Source: CAVXFL01 sp963761015 (GTDB lineage: Bacteria; Pseudomonadota; Alphaproteobacteria; Acetobacterales; Acetobacteraceae). Taken from it: a stretch of DNA of 64,000 nt. Positions 10,544 to 18,409 of this stretch are shown here, in pieces. Both the position numbers and the translations under genes were made by a program. The notes under the pieces were generated by a model, which was given only the letters and a program-made list of their open reading frames with translations, ran no database searches and was not told the origin of the DNA. Location: NCBI GenBank assembly GCA_963761015.1, contig CAVXFL010000017.1, forward strand, positions 49,081 through 113,080, in the 5' to 3' direction. Within the stretch, counting starts at the first letter, position 1, and every line of letters begins with the position of its first letter.

Positions 10544-10577
10544 GAAAGCCCACAGCCCGCGCGGGCTGTGGGCTTTC
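10544..10577 (-). terminator. Perfect 34-bp palindrome between the PQQ dehydrogenase and cytochrome genes
   Basis: The half-site GAAAGCCCACAGCCCGC is followed immediately by its exact reverse complement, giving an uninterrupted 17-bp stem with almost no loop. A second 12-bp palindrome, CTCGTCGACGAG, lies next to it at 10531-10542. On the minus strand the hairpin follows the dehydrogenase stop by 25 bases and ends in CTTTCTC, so it is probably a terminator or transcript-end stabiliser that lowers expression of the downstream cytochrome. Confidence 0.65.
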
Positions 10578-10602
10578 GGGTCACACGCTCCGCTGGGCGG
10601 AG

Positions 10603-12330
10603 TTACTCGCTGTAGACGATCAGCACACCGGAATCCAACGGCATGCTCTTGAACGGCTCGCCGAACAGCGTGGCCAGGTTCTGCGACACATAGGTGCCCC
10701 AGCCGGTCGTCACGGCGATGTACTGCTTGCCGTTCACGGCGTAGGAGATGATGCCGCCATCATGGCCGATGCCGTCGTTGTGCGACCAGAGTTTCTTCCC
10801 GGTCTTGGCATCGAGCGCATCGAGCATGCCGTTGGCGCCGGGCACGAACAACAGGTCGCCCTTCGTCGCCAGCAGGCTCGCCATCACCGGATACTTGTAG
10901 ATGACCTCCCACGCCTTCTTGCCGCTGATCGGATCGACCGCGTTGATATGCCCGTACGCCGCGTCATGCCCGTGGGCGGGAACCGGCGTGTAGGTGGCGC
11001 TCATGTACATCTGCCCGGAATAGTCGTTCGGCTTGGGCAGGTGCTGCGCCTCCATGTTCTGGCACCATTCCTGGCCGGCCTTGTAGTAGAGACCGGTTTC
11101 CGGGCTGTACGCGCCGCTGTTCCAGCTGATGGCCCCATCCACCGCCGGGCAAACGTTGTCGTGCTTGCCGATGGTGACGTCGTGCCGCCCCTCCAGTTGC
11201 CCGGTATGCGGATCGACGCCGGTGACGAAATTGGACGTCTCGCCCAGGTGCCAGACGTTCTCGATCTGCAGCGGCACGTGGCTGGGGTCGCGGTTATAAA
11301 CGTACACGTAGCCACCCTTGTTCGGGTGGGTGACATAGTGCTTCCCGTCGCGGTCGATCATGACGAACTCGCCGACCGCGCCGTCGAAGTCCCAGGAATC
11401 GTGCGGCACTTCCTGGAAGTAGGACTTCAGCTTGCCGGTGTCGGGATCGAGCGCCACCACGCCCGAGGTGTACAGATTGTCGCCGGGCCGCATCGCGAGG
11501 TCGTAATCCGGCGCCGGGTTGGCGGTTCCCCAGAAGATCGTGTTGGTGTCGGCGTCGTACGTGCCGGTCATCCAACCGCCGCCGCCGCCGGTCTTCCAGC
11601 TGTCGTTGCCCCAGCTCTTGCGGGAGCGCTCGTCGCCGCCGATCGTGTCGAACTGCCAGAGCTTCTTGCCGGTCTTGGCATCGACGCCGAAGATCGGACC
11701 GCAGCAGCCGGCGAGCTCACCGCCGTTAGACCCGAAGATCACCTTATCCTTCACGACCAGCGGCGCGCCGGTGAAGCCCTTGGCGCCTTGCTTGACGTTG
11801 ATGAGCTGGGTCTCCCAGACGGTTTTGCCGGACTGCATGTCGACGGCGATCGCCCGACCGTCCAGCGTGCCGATATACAGGTTGCCGTAACCTGCCGCGA
11901 GGCCGCGGTTGTACGGATTATACGGCGTGGACTGCGCCCATTCCTCGTTGAGCTTCGGCTTCCACGTCCACAGCGGCGCGCCGGTTGCGCCGTCCACAGC
12001 CCAGATCTGATCGTTGGCGATCGTGTAGTACAGGCGGCCGTCGATCGCCAGCGGGAAGGACTGGATGCCGCCATGCGGGCTGGCACCGGGATTGTAAATC
12101 CAGGCGACCTTCAGCTTGCCGATGTTGCTCGTGTTGATCTGGTCGAGCGGGCTGTAGTGATAGGAGTTGTACGTGCGATGATACATGACCCAGTTGTTCG
12201 GGTCCTTGTCGGCGTTCAACAGCGCATTGCCGTCGAGTTCTGCGGCGCGGGCCGCCATGCCCACCGCGCCGAGACATCCTGCGGCGATGCTGCAAGCAAG
12301 TAAAGCGCGTTTCATCGTGCCTGAGGTCAC
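10603..12330 (-). CDS. PQQ-dependent methanol/ethanol-family dehydrogenase, lanthanide-type signature
   Basis: A periplasmic quinoprotein of 575 residues with the eight-bladed propeller repeats of the family (for example LYYTIANDQIWAVDGATGAP). It oxidises alcohols and passes electrons to a cytochrome c. A GTG start at 12330 is preferred over the ATG at 12315 because GGAGG sits eight bases before the GTG. A signal peptide follows. The metal/active region has WGTANPAPDYD and then ALDPD: the catalytic Asp295 is followed two residues on by Asp297, the residue described as marking lanthanide-dependent XoxF/PedH-like enzymes. The vicinal cysteines (209-210) occur in GGELAGCCGP, where the usual family sequence is close to GGEFGVRG, while the usual earlier CC site lacks them. 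Substrate cannot be assigned. Confidence 0.88.
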   Translation of the reverse strand: MTSGTMKRALLACSIAAGCLGAVGMAARAAELDGNALLNADKDPNNWVMYHRTYNSYHYSPLDQINTSNIGKLKVAWIYNPGASPHGGIQSFPLAIDGRLYYTIANDQIWAVDGATGAPLWTWKPKLNEEWAQSTPYNPYNRGLAAGYGNLYIGTLDGRAIAVDMQSGKTVWETQLINVKQGAKGFTGAPLVVKDKVIFGSNGGELAGCCGPIFGVDAKTGKKLWQFDTIGGDERSRKSWGNDSWKTGGGGGWMTGTYDADTNTIFWGTANPAPDYDLAMRPGDNLYTSGVVALDPDTGKLKSYFQEVPHDSWDFDGAVGEFVMIDRDGKHYVTHPNKGGYVYVYNRDPSHVPLQIENVWHLGETSNFVTGVDPHTGQLEGRHDVTIGKHDNVCPAVDGAISWNSGAYSPETGLYYKAGQEWCQNMEAQHLPKPNDYSGQMYMSATYTPVPAHGHDAAYGHINAVDPISGKKAWEVIYKYPVMASLLATKGDLLFVPGANGMLDALDAKTGKKLWSHNDGIGHDGGIISYAVNGKQYIAVTTGWGTYVSQNLATLFGEPFKSMPLDSGVLIVYSE

Positions 12331-12548
12331 GTCCGGATCCTCCCAAGGAAGTTTTTCACGGCAGCAATCTGTTCGCGGCGATTGCCGATCGCACTGCCAC
12401 GCTTGGTATACCGGTGTGCTCTCGCCGAGGCAACCGACCCGCTGAGTCGGGTAATGCTTTTCCCGGTCCACGGCGCCACCGGCGAAAGCCACGACGAATA
12501 CCCGCTATCCGTCGCGTATACGCTGTCCGCCGGAACTTGGCGGCGCGT

Positions 12549-13121
12549 TCAGCCTCGGCGACGCAGCAAGTCGGGCGGGAGCCAGACGCGGGTAATCTTC
12601 CAGGTGCCGTCGTGCAGTTCCATCCGTAGCTTCACCGGCACCGCGCCGCCGGCCGACGTACGCAGCCAAAGCATGAACGTTTCGGGGTTTTGGAAGAAAG
12701 CCCAGGTGACGTGAGCGTGCTTGAACGAAATGGCCTTCAGCGGATCGGGGTCGGCGTCGTCCATGTCCGCCTCGCGCCCCGGCCGCGCTATCCGGGCGAT
12801 CGAATCGGGCGTGACCGCCAAATCGACAGCAGTTGACGCAATCCCCTTGACGAACGACGCCCCGAAGGGCGGCAAAACGGCGGCCGCGTTCTGGGTGATC
12901 GCCTTGGGCTGCTCGGCAGGTTCGGGAGGCTCGGCCAGCAGTTCCTCGGCGATGTCGTCCTTCAGACCCTGCCGCACGCGATCCCAGTCCACCATGGCGG
13001 ACAGCCGCGCCGGATCGCCGCTTTGGAGAGCGGCCTGCAGCCGATACAGCGCCACGTACGGATAGGCCGTATAGGCGGCCGCCACCACGACCAGGGCCGA
13101 CAAGATGGGCCTCTTCCGCAT
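12549..13121 (-). CDS. DUF2939-family membrane-anchored protein
   Basis: A 190-residue protein with one N-terminal hydrophobic anchor (ILSALVVVAAAYTAYPYVAL) followed by a soluble domain. The opening pattern, with a YRLQAALQSGDPARLSAMVDWDRVRQGLK stretch, is typical of DUF2939 proteins. ATG 13121 is chosen because a G-rich ribosome site (GGGGGGACC) lies just before it. No enzymatic motif is visible. It is flanked by the PQQ dehydrogenase upstream region and the nitrile hydratase-like genes but is separated from the latter by about 300 bases in which I see no gene. Confidence 0.75.
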   Translation of the reverse strand: MRKRPILSALVVVAAAYTAYPYVALYRLQAALQSGDPARLSAMVDWDRVRQGLKDDIAEELLAEPPEPAEQPKAITQNAAAVLPPFGASFVKGIASTAVDLAVTPDSIARIARPGREADMDDADPDPLKAISFKHAHVTWAFFQNPETFMLWLRTSAGGAVPVKLRMELHDGTWKITRVWLPPDLLRRRG

Positions 13122-13419
13122 CAGGGTCCCCCCCACCACGACAATTATCCGGCCCTCAATAACATTCCGCAAATGATCGTTTCCTTACGAATCGCGGGTC
13201 GCGGCAAAAATCTTTTTCAATTTCCGGGGAAGTGGTCGCGTCGGCGCGCCGTGAATTCGCTGGCCGGCGACGGATCGCGCCGCGTTTCAACCGTCTATTG
13301 TATGTTTTATGAACGAGTTGGACGATGTATTTGTGACGCTTGTTGAAGCCGCCGTTCCGGATGCGCACCGGCCAGGTGCCGCGTGGTCCCGGCGGTTTGC
13401 GCCGACGGTTGCGGAAGGC

Positions 13420-14016
13420 TCAGGCCGCGGTCGGAACCGTGACCCCGATCATATCGCCGTCGCGCACGATGGCGGCCAGGCGCGCCTCGCTCCAGCCCTC
13501 GGTGCGGGCGGGCCGCATCGGCAGCACCATCCAGCGATAATCGGCGGTGGAATCGATCACCCGGATGCGCACCCGCTCGGCAACATGGGTGCCGAATTCG
13601 GCGAGCAGTCCGCGCGGATCGCGCACCGCGCGCGCCCGATAAGGGGCCGATTTGTACCAGAACGGCGGATAGCCGAGCACCGCGCGCGGATAGCAACTGC
13701 ACAACGTGCAGACGATCAGGTGGTGCGTATCGGGCGTGTTCTCGAGCACGCCGAGCGGCAACGCGCCACGCATGGGAATTCCGACGGCCTCGGCCGCCGC
13801 GCGGCCGTCGGCGACCATCAACGCGCGATAAGCCGGATCGACCCAGGCTCTCGCGACCATGCGCGCGCCCTGCGCGGGCGAGGCGGTGTCGGTCAGCGCG
13901 ATCCGTTCCGCGATATCCGCCTGGGTCACGATGCCCTTGTCGCTCAGAAGCCCGAGTACCGCCGACAGCAGATTTGCGCCGTCGGCTTCGAGCAGGTTCA
14001 CGCCGGTTCCAGCCAT
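13420..14016 (-). CDS. Nitrile hydratase alpha / thiocyanate hydrolase gamma-like catalytic subunit
   Basis: A 198-residue metal-binding subunit. The signature VCTLCSCYP is the CTLCSC metal claw, whose second and third cysteines are oxidised in mature enzymes; Thr in the second position is the cobalt-type form. SARMVARAWVDP-like and WYKSAPYRARAVRDPRGLLAEFG segments and IRVIDSTADYRWMVLP also match the family. Nitrile hydratases add water to nitriles; thiocyanate hydrolases convert thiocyanate to carbonyl sulfide and ammonia. Because the beta chain here is encoded as two separate genes, thiocyanate hydrolase or a three-subunit nitrile hydratase is the closest architecture. It overlaps the preceding gene by 19 bases. 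No dedicated cobalt-insertion activator is seen nearby. Confidence 0.88.
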   Translation of the reverse strand: MAGTGVNLLEADGANLLSAVLGLLSDKGIVTQADIAERIALTDTASPAQGARMVARAWVDPAYRALMVADGRAAAEAVGIPMRGALPLGVLENTPDTHHLIVCTLCSCYPRAVLGYPPFWYKSAPYRARAVRDPRGLLAEFGTHVAERVRIRVIDSTADYRWMVLPMRPARTEGWSEARLAAIVRDGDMIGVTVPTAA

Positions 14017-14285
14017 GACCCGTAAATCTCCACCACGACCTCGTCCCCGCGCTTGCCCTCGTGCCAGATCGGCGGCTGTTCGAAACTGACGTGATAGAGC
14101 GGCAGCCGGGCCGCCGGCCGCGCAAAGGCGAGATCCTCGGGACTGGGGAACTCGCCCAGGTAGTTGACGACGGTGCCCTGGCGGCCGCGCAGGTAATGCG
14201 GCGTGCGGATATGCGCGGGGCCACGCGCTTCCGGCCAATCCAGCCTTACCCGAACCGAGGCGCCGGGCGCGAGCGGCGCCGCCAT
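13998..14285 (-). CDS. Split nitrile hydratase beta subunit, C-terminal half (thiocyanate hydrolase alpha-like)
   Basis: A 95-residue SH3-like barrel corresponding to the C-terminal domain of nitrile hydratase beta. Family features are the GASVRVRLDWP start, TPHYLRGRQGTVV (with the arginine that contacts the modified cysteines in characterised enzymes), LPLYHVSFE and VEIYGSWLEPA at the end. In ordinary nitrile hydratases this domain is fused to the helical half; here it is an independent gene whose start shares its base with the stop of the preceding gene, so the two are translationally coupled. This split matches the ScnB-ScnA arrangement of thiocyanate hydrolase. Confidence 0.85.
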   Translation of the reverse strand: MAAPLAPGASVRVRLDWPEARGPAHIRTPHYLRGRQGTVVNYLGEFPSPEDLAFARPAARLPLYHVSFEQPPIWHEGKRGDEVVVEIYGSWLEPA

Positions 14286-14599
14286 CAGGGCCGCTCCAGC
14301 GCGGCGCGCAAGTCGTCCTCGTCGATCACGCCCTTGCGCAGCAGGTTGTCGGCGATCGAGCGGATCCAGCGCTCGTAGTAGCTCAGGCGATGATAGGTCG
14401 CCTCCGGAATGGCTTCGATGCCGCGCCGCAGTTCGTCAACGGTCATCACGCCCTTGATCCCCAGCACCTGGCGCAGCCCGTCTACCTGCCGATCGAACTC
14501 GGTCAGCACATGGGCGCTCTTGTCCACCGGCTCGCACATGAACTTCGAGACGCCGCCGAGATCGTGCGGCGAGCGCGGATGGTTCTCGGGCAGGTCCAT
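14285..14599 (-). CDS. Split nitrile hydratase beta subunit, N-terminal half (thiocyanate hydrolase beta-like)
   Basis: A 104-residue helical protein matching the N-terminal half of nitrile hydratase beta. It begins with a short PHDLGG motif as beta subunits do, and later has YHRLSYYERWIRSIADNLL, the family's conserved aromatic/arginine helix, then a KGVIDEDDLRAAL end. ATG 14599 overlaps the stop of the upstream SH3 gene (TGATG), and its own stop overlaps the next gene. The two small genes together make one normal beta chain. An unusual insertion, VSKFMCEPVDKSAHV, follows the PHDLGG start. Confidence 0.82.
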   Translation of the reverse strand: MDLPENHPRSPHDLGGVSKFMCEPVDKSAHVLTEFDRQVDGLRQVLGIKGVMTVDELRRGIEAIPEATYHRLSYYERWIRSIADNLLRKGVIDEDDLRAALERP

Positions 14600-15398
14600 C
14601 AGTTGATCGCCTCCCCGTCCAGGGTGCCCCAGAACTCCTGACGCTTCAACCAGCCGCGATAGTCGCCGGCCTGCACCCGGCACCACGCCGAGCCGGCATC
14701 GCAATGCAGGATGCGGCCGACCACGCCCGGCTTGAGCCGCGCCACCGGCCCCGCCTTGTCGTCCGGGCGCTGGCGCAACCGGCGCTCGGCGCCGATCACC
14801 ATAAAGCTGCGCCGACCTGTCAGGGTCGCCTGATGCACCCAGCCCTTTACGCCGTCCGGGTCCTTCACCAGCCGCCAGACCTCGAACTCGCGCTCGATCT
14901 CCACCGGCAGCTCGCGGCGCTTATAGACCCACTCGATCGGGTAGCGCGTGCCCGGGCCGATGCGCAGGTTCACGTCATCCGAGCGCAGCGCCGCGAAGCG
15001 CGGCAGCGGCAGGCCGGTCGCGGTGCCCTTGTGCGGATCGGGCGGAACGTATTTCTTCGCCGTCTTCGCCGTCTTCTTGCCGTCGTCTTGGCCTTGCCGG
15101 CCGGCTGCGTGTGCCCGGCGGCCGGCTTCGCCGCGTTCTTGCCGGCCGACGCCGCCGGCTTTTCGTGCTTCCCGTGCCGATGATGGGCCGGCTCCGCCGC
15201 GTGGACCTCGGCGGGGCCGGCGGGCTTTCTTGTGTGCCGGTGATGGCGATGATGACGCACCGATGTTCGGTGATGCCGGTGCGCGGTCTCCGCCTTGGTG
15301 GTTTCCGAGCCGGGGGACTTCGCCCAGCCGGGCGAGGCGGCAAGGGTCAGGAACGCCAGAACAGCCAAGGCGGACGCCACCGCGCGAATCGAACGCAT
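14599..15398 (-). CDS. Secreted SH3-domain protein (one frameshift)
   Basis: After allowing for one missing base near 15080 the gene encodes 266 residues: a signal peptide ending SPGWA, a long His/Lys/Ala-rich linker, then two bacterial SH3 repeats (VNLRIGPGTRYPIEWVYK and ERRLRQRPDDKAGPVARL). Such domains bind peptidoglycan or act as targeting modules in the periplasm. The histidine-rich linker (RHHRTSVRHHRHHRHTRK) could bind metal ions, but that is speculation. The stop overlaps the start of the split nitrile hydratase gene, and the DsrE-like gene ends 40 bases upstream, so it lies inside the predicted operon. Confidence 0.72.
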
Positions 15399-15438
15399 GT
15401 CACGTGCGTGCCAACTCGGGACCGCCCGGTCAAGCGAT

Positions 15439-15819
15439 TCAGAGCGCCAGCATCTGTCCGCCGCCGACCGCCTCCAGGAAGGTCGCGACGCCGGCGATCT
15501 CTACCCCCGCCGTCAGCGGCGCCTCGCCCAGCGCCTCCGCGCGCAGCCCTGCCTCGCAGGCGATCATGCGGACCCCGAGTTCGCCCGCCGCCTCGCGCAG
15601 CTCGTCCAGACCGGCGACGCCGCGCGCGCGGATCACCGCGTCGCGGCCGGCGTCCGCCAGCCCCGACCAATCGGCGAGCAGCGCGCGGCAGCCGGCGTTG
15701 GTGGCGAACAGAACCGCTCGCCGGCCGAGCGCCGCGGCGCCGGTCGCCAGCACGAAGGCGTAATGCGCCCGCTCGTGCGAACCCGACAGCAGCAGAATGC
15801 CGAGCGGCTCAGACGGCAC
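15439..15819 (-). CDS. DsrE/DsrF-like sulfur-relay protein
   Basis: A 126-residue single-domain protein of the DsrE-like fold, with the opening LGILLLSGSHERAHYAFVLA and the conserved cysteine in RMIACEAGLRAEAL, where sulfur-carrying members of the family hold persulfide. DsrE-like proteins relay sulfur or act as small redox partners. Its start overlaps the MoeB-like gene by 11 bases, which suggests a shared sulfur-transfer role. Only the fold is firm; the partner is inferred from context. Confidence 0.8.
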   Translation of the reverse strand: MPSEPLGILLLSGSHERAHYAFVLATGAAALGRRAVLFATNAGCRALLADWSGLADAGRDAVIRARGVAGLDELREAAGELGVRMIACEAGLRAEALGEAPLTAGVEIAGVATFLEAVGGGQMLAL

Positions 15820-16645
15820 AGACAGGTGCCGCGCTCGCGCGATGCGCGGCGAGATCGATGATGACAGCCTCGGCGCCGCAGAGCGCGCAATGCGGGTCCT
15901 TGCGCAGCCTCACGGTACGGAAGCGGGTGGCTAGCGCGTCCCAGATCAGCAGCCGGCCAGACAGGCTTTCGCCCACGCCGAGGATCTCCTTCAGCACCTC
16001 GGTCGCCTGCAAGGTGCCCATGACGCCGGTGACCGCGCCGAGCACCCCGGCCTCGCTGCAGGTCGGCACCTCGCCCGGGGGCGGCGGCTCGGGGTAGAGG
16101 CACCGGTAGCAGGGGCCGTCAGGATCGGCATGCGGCTTGAAGGTCGAAAGCTGGCCCTCGAAGCGCAGCACGGCGGCAGAGACCAGGGTTTTCCGCCCGA
16201 GCACGCAGGCGTCGGCGACAAGGAAGCGGGTGGGAAAATTGTCGCTGCCGTCGCAGACGATGTCGTAGCCGTCGATGAGTGCCGCGGCGTTGTCGGGGCC
16301 GAGCCGCGTGTCGTGCACGGCGACGCGCACCTCCGGGTTTATGGCCTCGGCCGCCTTCGCCGCGGAGCGCGCCTTGCCTTGGCCGAGCCGGCCCATCGTA
16401 TGCGCTACCTGCCGTTGCAGGTTGGACAACTCCACCCGGTCGTGGTCGACGATGCCGATCGTGCCGACGCCGGCGGCAGCGAGGTAAAGCGCGAGCGGGC
16501 TGCCGAGCCCGCCCGCCCCGACAACCAGCACCCGCGCCGCCTTCAGCCGCGCCTGCCCTACGCCACCCACCTCGCGCAGCAGGATGTGGCGCGAGTAGCG
16601 CGTGATCTCGTCGTCGGAAAAATCGAGGTCCATGGAGGCGAACAT
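15809..16645 (-). CDS. moeB: MoeB/ThiF-type E1 adenylyltransferase
   Basis: An activating enzyme of about 278 residues that adenylates the C-terminus of a ubiquitin-like sulfur carrier (MoaD or ThiS type). Visible features are ITRYSRHILLREVGGVGQ at the N-terminus, the nucleotide loop GAGGLGSP, DHDRVELSNLQRQ, CDGSDNFPTRFL, and two zinc CxxC motifs (CYRCLYPEPP and CALCG). It lacks a C-terminal rhodanese domain, so it is the short MoeB type. The start could be 16645 or 16633. It overlaps the DsrE-like gene and would be the first gene of the predicted operon leading to the split nitrile hydratase-like enzyme. Confidence 0.9.
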   Translation of the reverse strand: MFASMDLDFSDDEITRYSRHILLREVGGVGQARLKAARVLVVGAGGLGSPLALYLAAAGVGTIGIVDHDRVELSNLQRQVAHTMGRLGQGKARSAAKAAEAINPEVRVAVHDTRLGPDNAAALIDGYDIVCDGSDNFPTRFLVADACVLGRKTLVSAAVLRFEGQLSTFKPHADPDGPCYRCLYPEPPPPGEVPTCSEAGVLGAVTGVMGTLQATEVLKEILGVGESLSGRLLIWDALATRFRTVRLRKDPHCALCGAEAVIIDLAAHRASAAPVCAV

Positions 16646-16779
16646 AATGCGCGGCCAGGGGAGGGCGAAGGGGCGGTGCCGCCGACGCTCGTTTGGCACC
16701 GAAACGCGGCGTTTCCGGGCGAGGCCGCGCCGATTACATCGTGTTCGCGAACTCGGGTTGGGCTACGAGGCTCGCGCGT

Positions 16780-18387
16780 TCAGATCGCCACCGCGCCGGT
16801 GGCGTCCGGTTCCAGATCGAAGGCCGCTTCCATCAGCGCCCGCGTGTACGGGTGCTGCGGGCGGGCAAAAATCGCTTCTGCGGTGCCCTGCTCCACCACT
16901 ACGCCTTGCCGCAACACCACGACCCGGTGCGCCAGAGCGCGGACCACGCGCAAATCGTGGCTGATGAACAGATAGCCCATGTCGTGGCGGATCTGCAGGT
17001 CACGCAACAATTCGATGATTTGCGCCTGCACCGAGCGGTCCAGCGCGCTGGTCGGCTCGTCCAGCACGACCAGGCGCGGCTTCAGCACGAGCGCGCGGGC
17101 GATCGCGATGCGCTGGCGCTGCCCGCCGCTGAACTCGTGCGGATAGCGGTCGGCGGAATCCTCCGGCAGCCCGACTTCCTCCAGCGCCTCGGCGACCCGC
17201 GCCGCGCGCTCGGCGCGCGACAGTCTTCGCGCATGCACCAGCAGGCCCTCGGCGACGATGTCGCCCACATGCATGCGCGGCGACAGGCTGCCGTACGGGT
17301 CCTGGAACACGATCTGCATGCGCGCCCGCATGCGCCTGAGCGCGCGCTTGTGCAGCGCGTTCAGATCATACCCCTCGAAGCAGATCTCGCCCCGCGAGGG
17401 CACGAGCCGCAGCATGCCGAATCCCATGGTGGACTTGCCGGAGCCGGACTCGCCGACGAGCCCCACCGTCTCGCCCTCGCGCACGCTGATCGACACGCCG
17501 TCGACCGCCTTCACCGCGCCCACTGTGCGGCGCAGCACGCCGCGGTGGATCGCGAAATGCACGCGCAAATCGCTGGCATCGATCAAGGTTCTTGCTTGCG
17601 GCGCGAGCGCGCGCGGCCGGCCCTTCGGCTCCGCCGCGATCAGCATCCGCGTATAGGAATGCTGCGGCGCGCCGAACACGCGCCCGCAGGACCCCACCTC
17701 GACGAGTTCCCCGTCCTTCATCACCGCGACCCGGTCGGCAAAATGCCGGACGATGTTCAGGTCGTGGGTGATCATCAGCAGCGCCATGCCCCGCGCCGCT
17801 TTCAAATCCGCGAGCAGCTTCAGGATCTGTGCCTGAATGGTCACGTCCAGCGCGGTGGTCGGCTCGTCGGCGATCAGCAGCGCGGGGTCGTTGGCGAGCG
17901 CCATCGCGATCATCACCCGCTGGCGCTGCCCGCCCGACAATTGATGCGGAAACGCGCCCAGCCGATGCTCGGCGTCGGCGAAGCCCGCGTGCTGCAAGGC
18001 CTGGATCACCCGCGCCCGGACCCGATCGCGCGGGATGCGCTGGTGCAGGGTGATCGCCTCGGCCACCTGCCGGCCGATCCGATGCAGCGGATTGAGGCTG
18101 GTCATCGGCTCCTGGAAGATCATGCCGGCGATTCCGCCGCGCACGCTGCGCAGACAACGCTCGCCGGCGCCGATCATGCTCTTGCCGTCCAGCACGACGC
18201 GCCCGGTGGTGTTGACGGCACCCGGGGGCAGCAATTGCAGCAACGAGAGCGCGGTCAGCGACTTGCCGGAGCCGCTCTCGCCCACCAGCGCCAGGGTTTC
18301 GCCGCGCTCGATGTGGAACGAGACCCGGTCCACCACCCGCTTGGGTCCGAAATCGACCGAGAGGTTGTCCACCTCGACGAGGCTCAT
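16780..18387 (-). CDS. yejF: Peptide ABC transporter ATPase with two ABC domains (YejF-like)
   Basis: A 535-residue fusion of two ATP-binding domains. The first has Walker A GESGSGKS, signature LSGGQRQRVMIA and Walker B LLIADEPT; the second has GESGSGKST, FSGGQRQRIAIA and LVVLDEPT. Each is followed by the oligopeptide-transporter C-terminal tail. ATG 18387 (MSLVEVDNLSV) is chosen since upstream sequence is unlike the family. It is the last gene of the yejA-B-E-F operon and powers import of peptides such as microcin C-like compounds in the characterised system. Confidence 0.93.
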   Translation of the reverse strand: MSLVEVDNLSVDFGPKRVVDRVSFHIERGETLALVGESGSGKSLTALSLLQLLPPGAVNTTGRVVLDGKSMIGAGERCLRSVRGGIAGMIFQEPMTSLNPLHRIGRQVAEAITLHQRIPRDRVRARVIQALQHAGFADAEHRLGAFPHQLSGGQRQRVMIAMALANDPALLIADEPTTALDVTIQAQILKLLADLKAARGMALLMITHDLNIVRHFADRVAVMKDGELVEVGSCGRVFGAPQHSYTRMLIAAEPKGRPRALAPQARTLIDASDLRVHFAIHRGVLRRTVGAVKAVDGVSISVREGETVGLVGESGSGKSTMGFGMLRLVPSRGEICFEGYDLNALHKRALRRMRARMQIVFQDPYGSLSPRMHVGDIVAEGLLVHARRLSRAERAARVAEALEEVGLPEDSADRYPHEFSGGQRQRIAIARALVLKPRLVVLDEPTSALDRSVQAQIIELLRDLQIRHDMGYLFISHDLRVVRALAHRVVVLRQGVVVEQGTAEAIFARPQHPYTRALMEAAFDLEPDATGAVAI

Positions 18388-18409
18388 CGGGTGTCCCCTC
18401 GGCCGGCCA

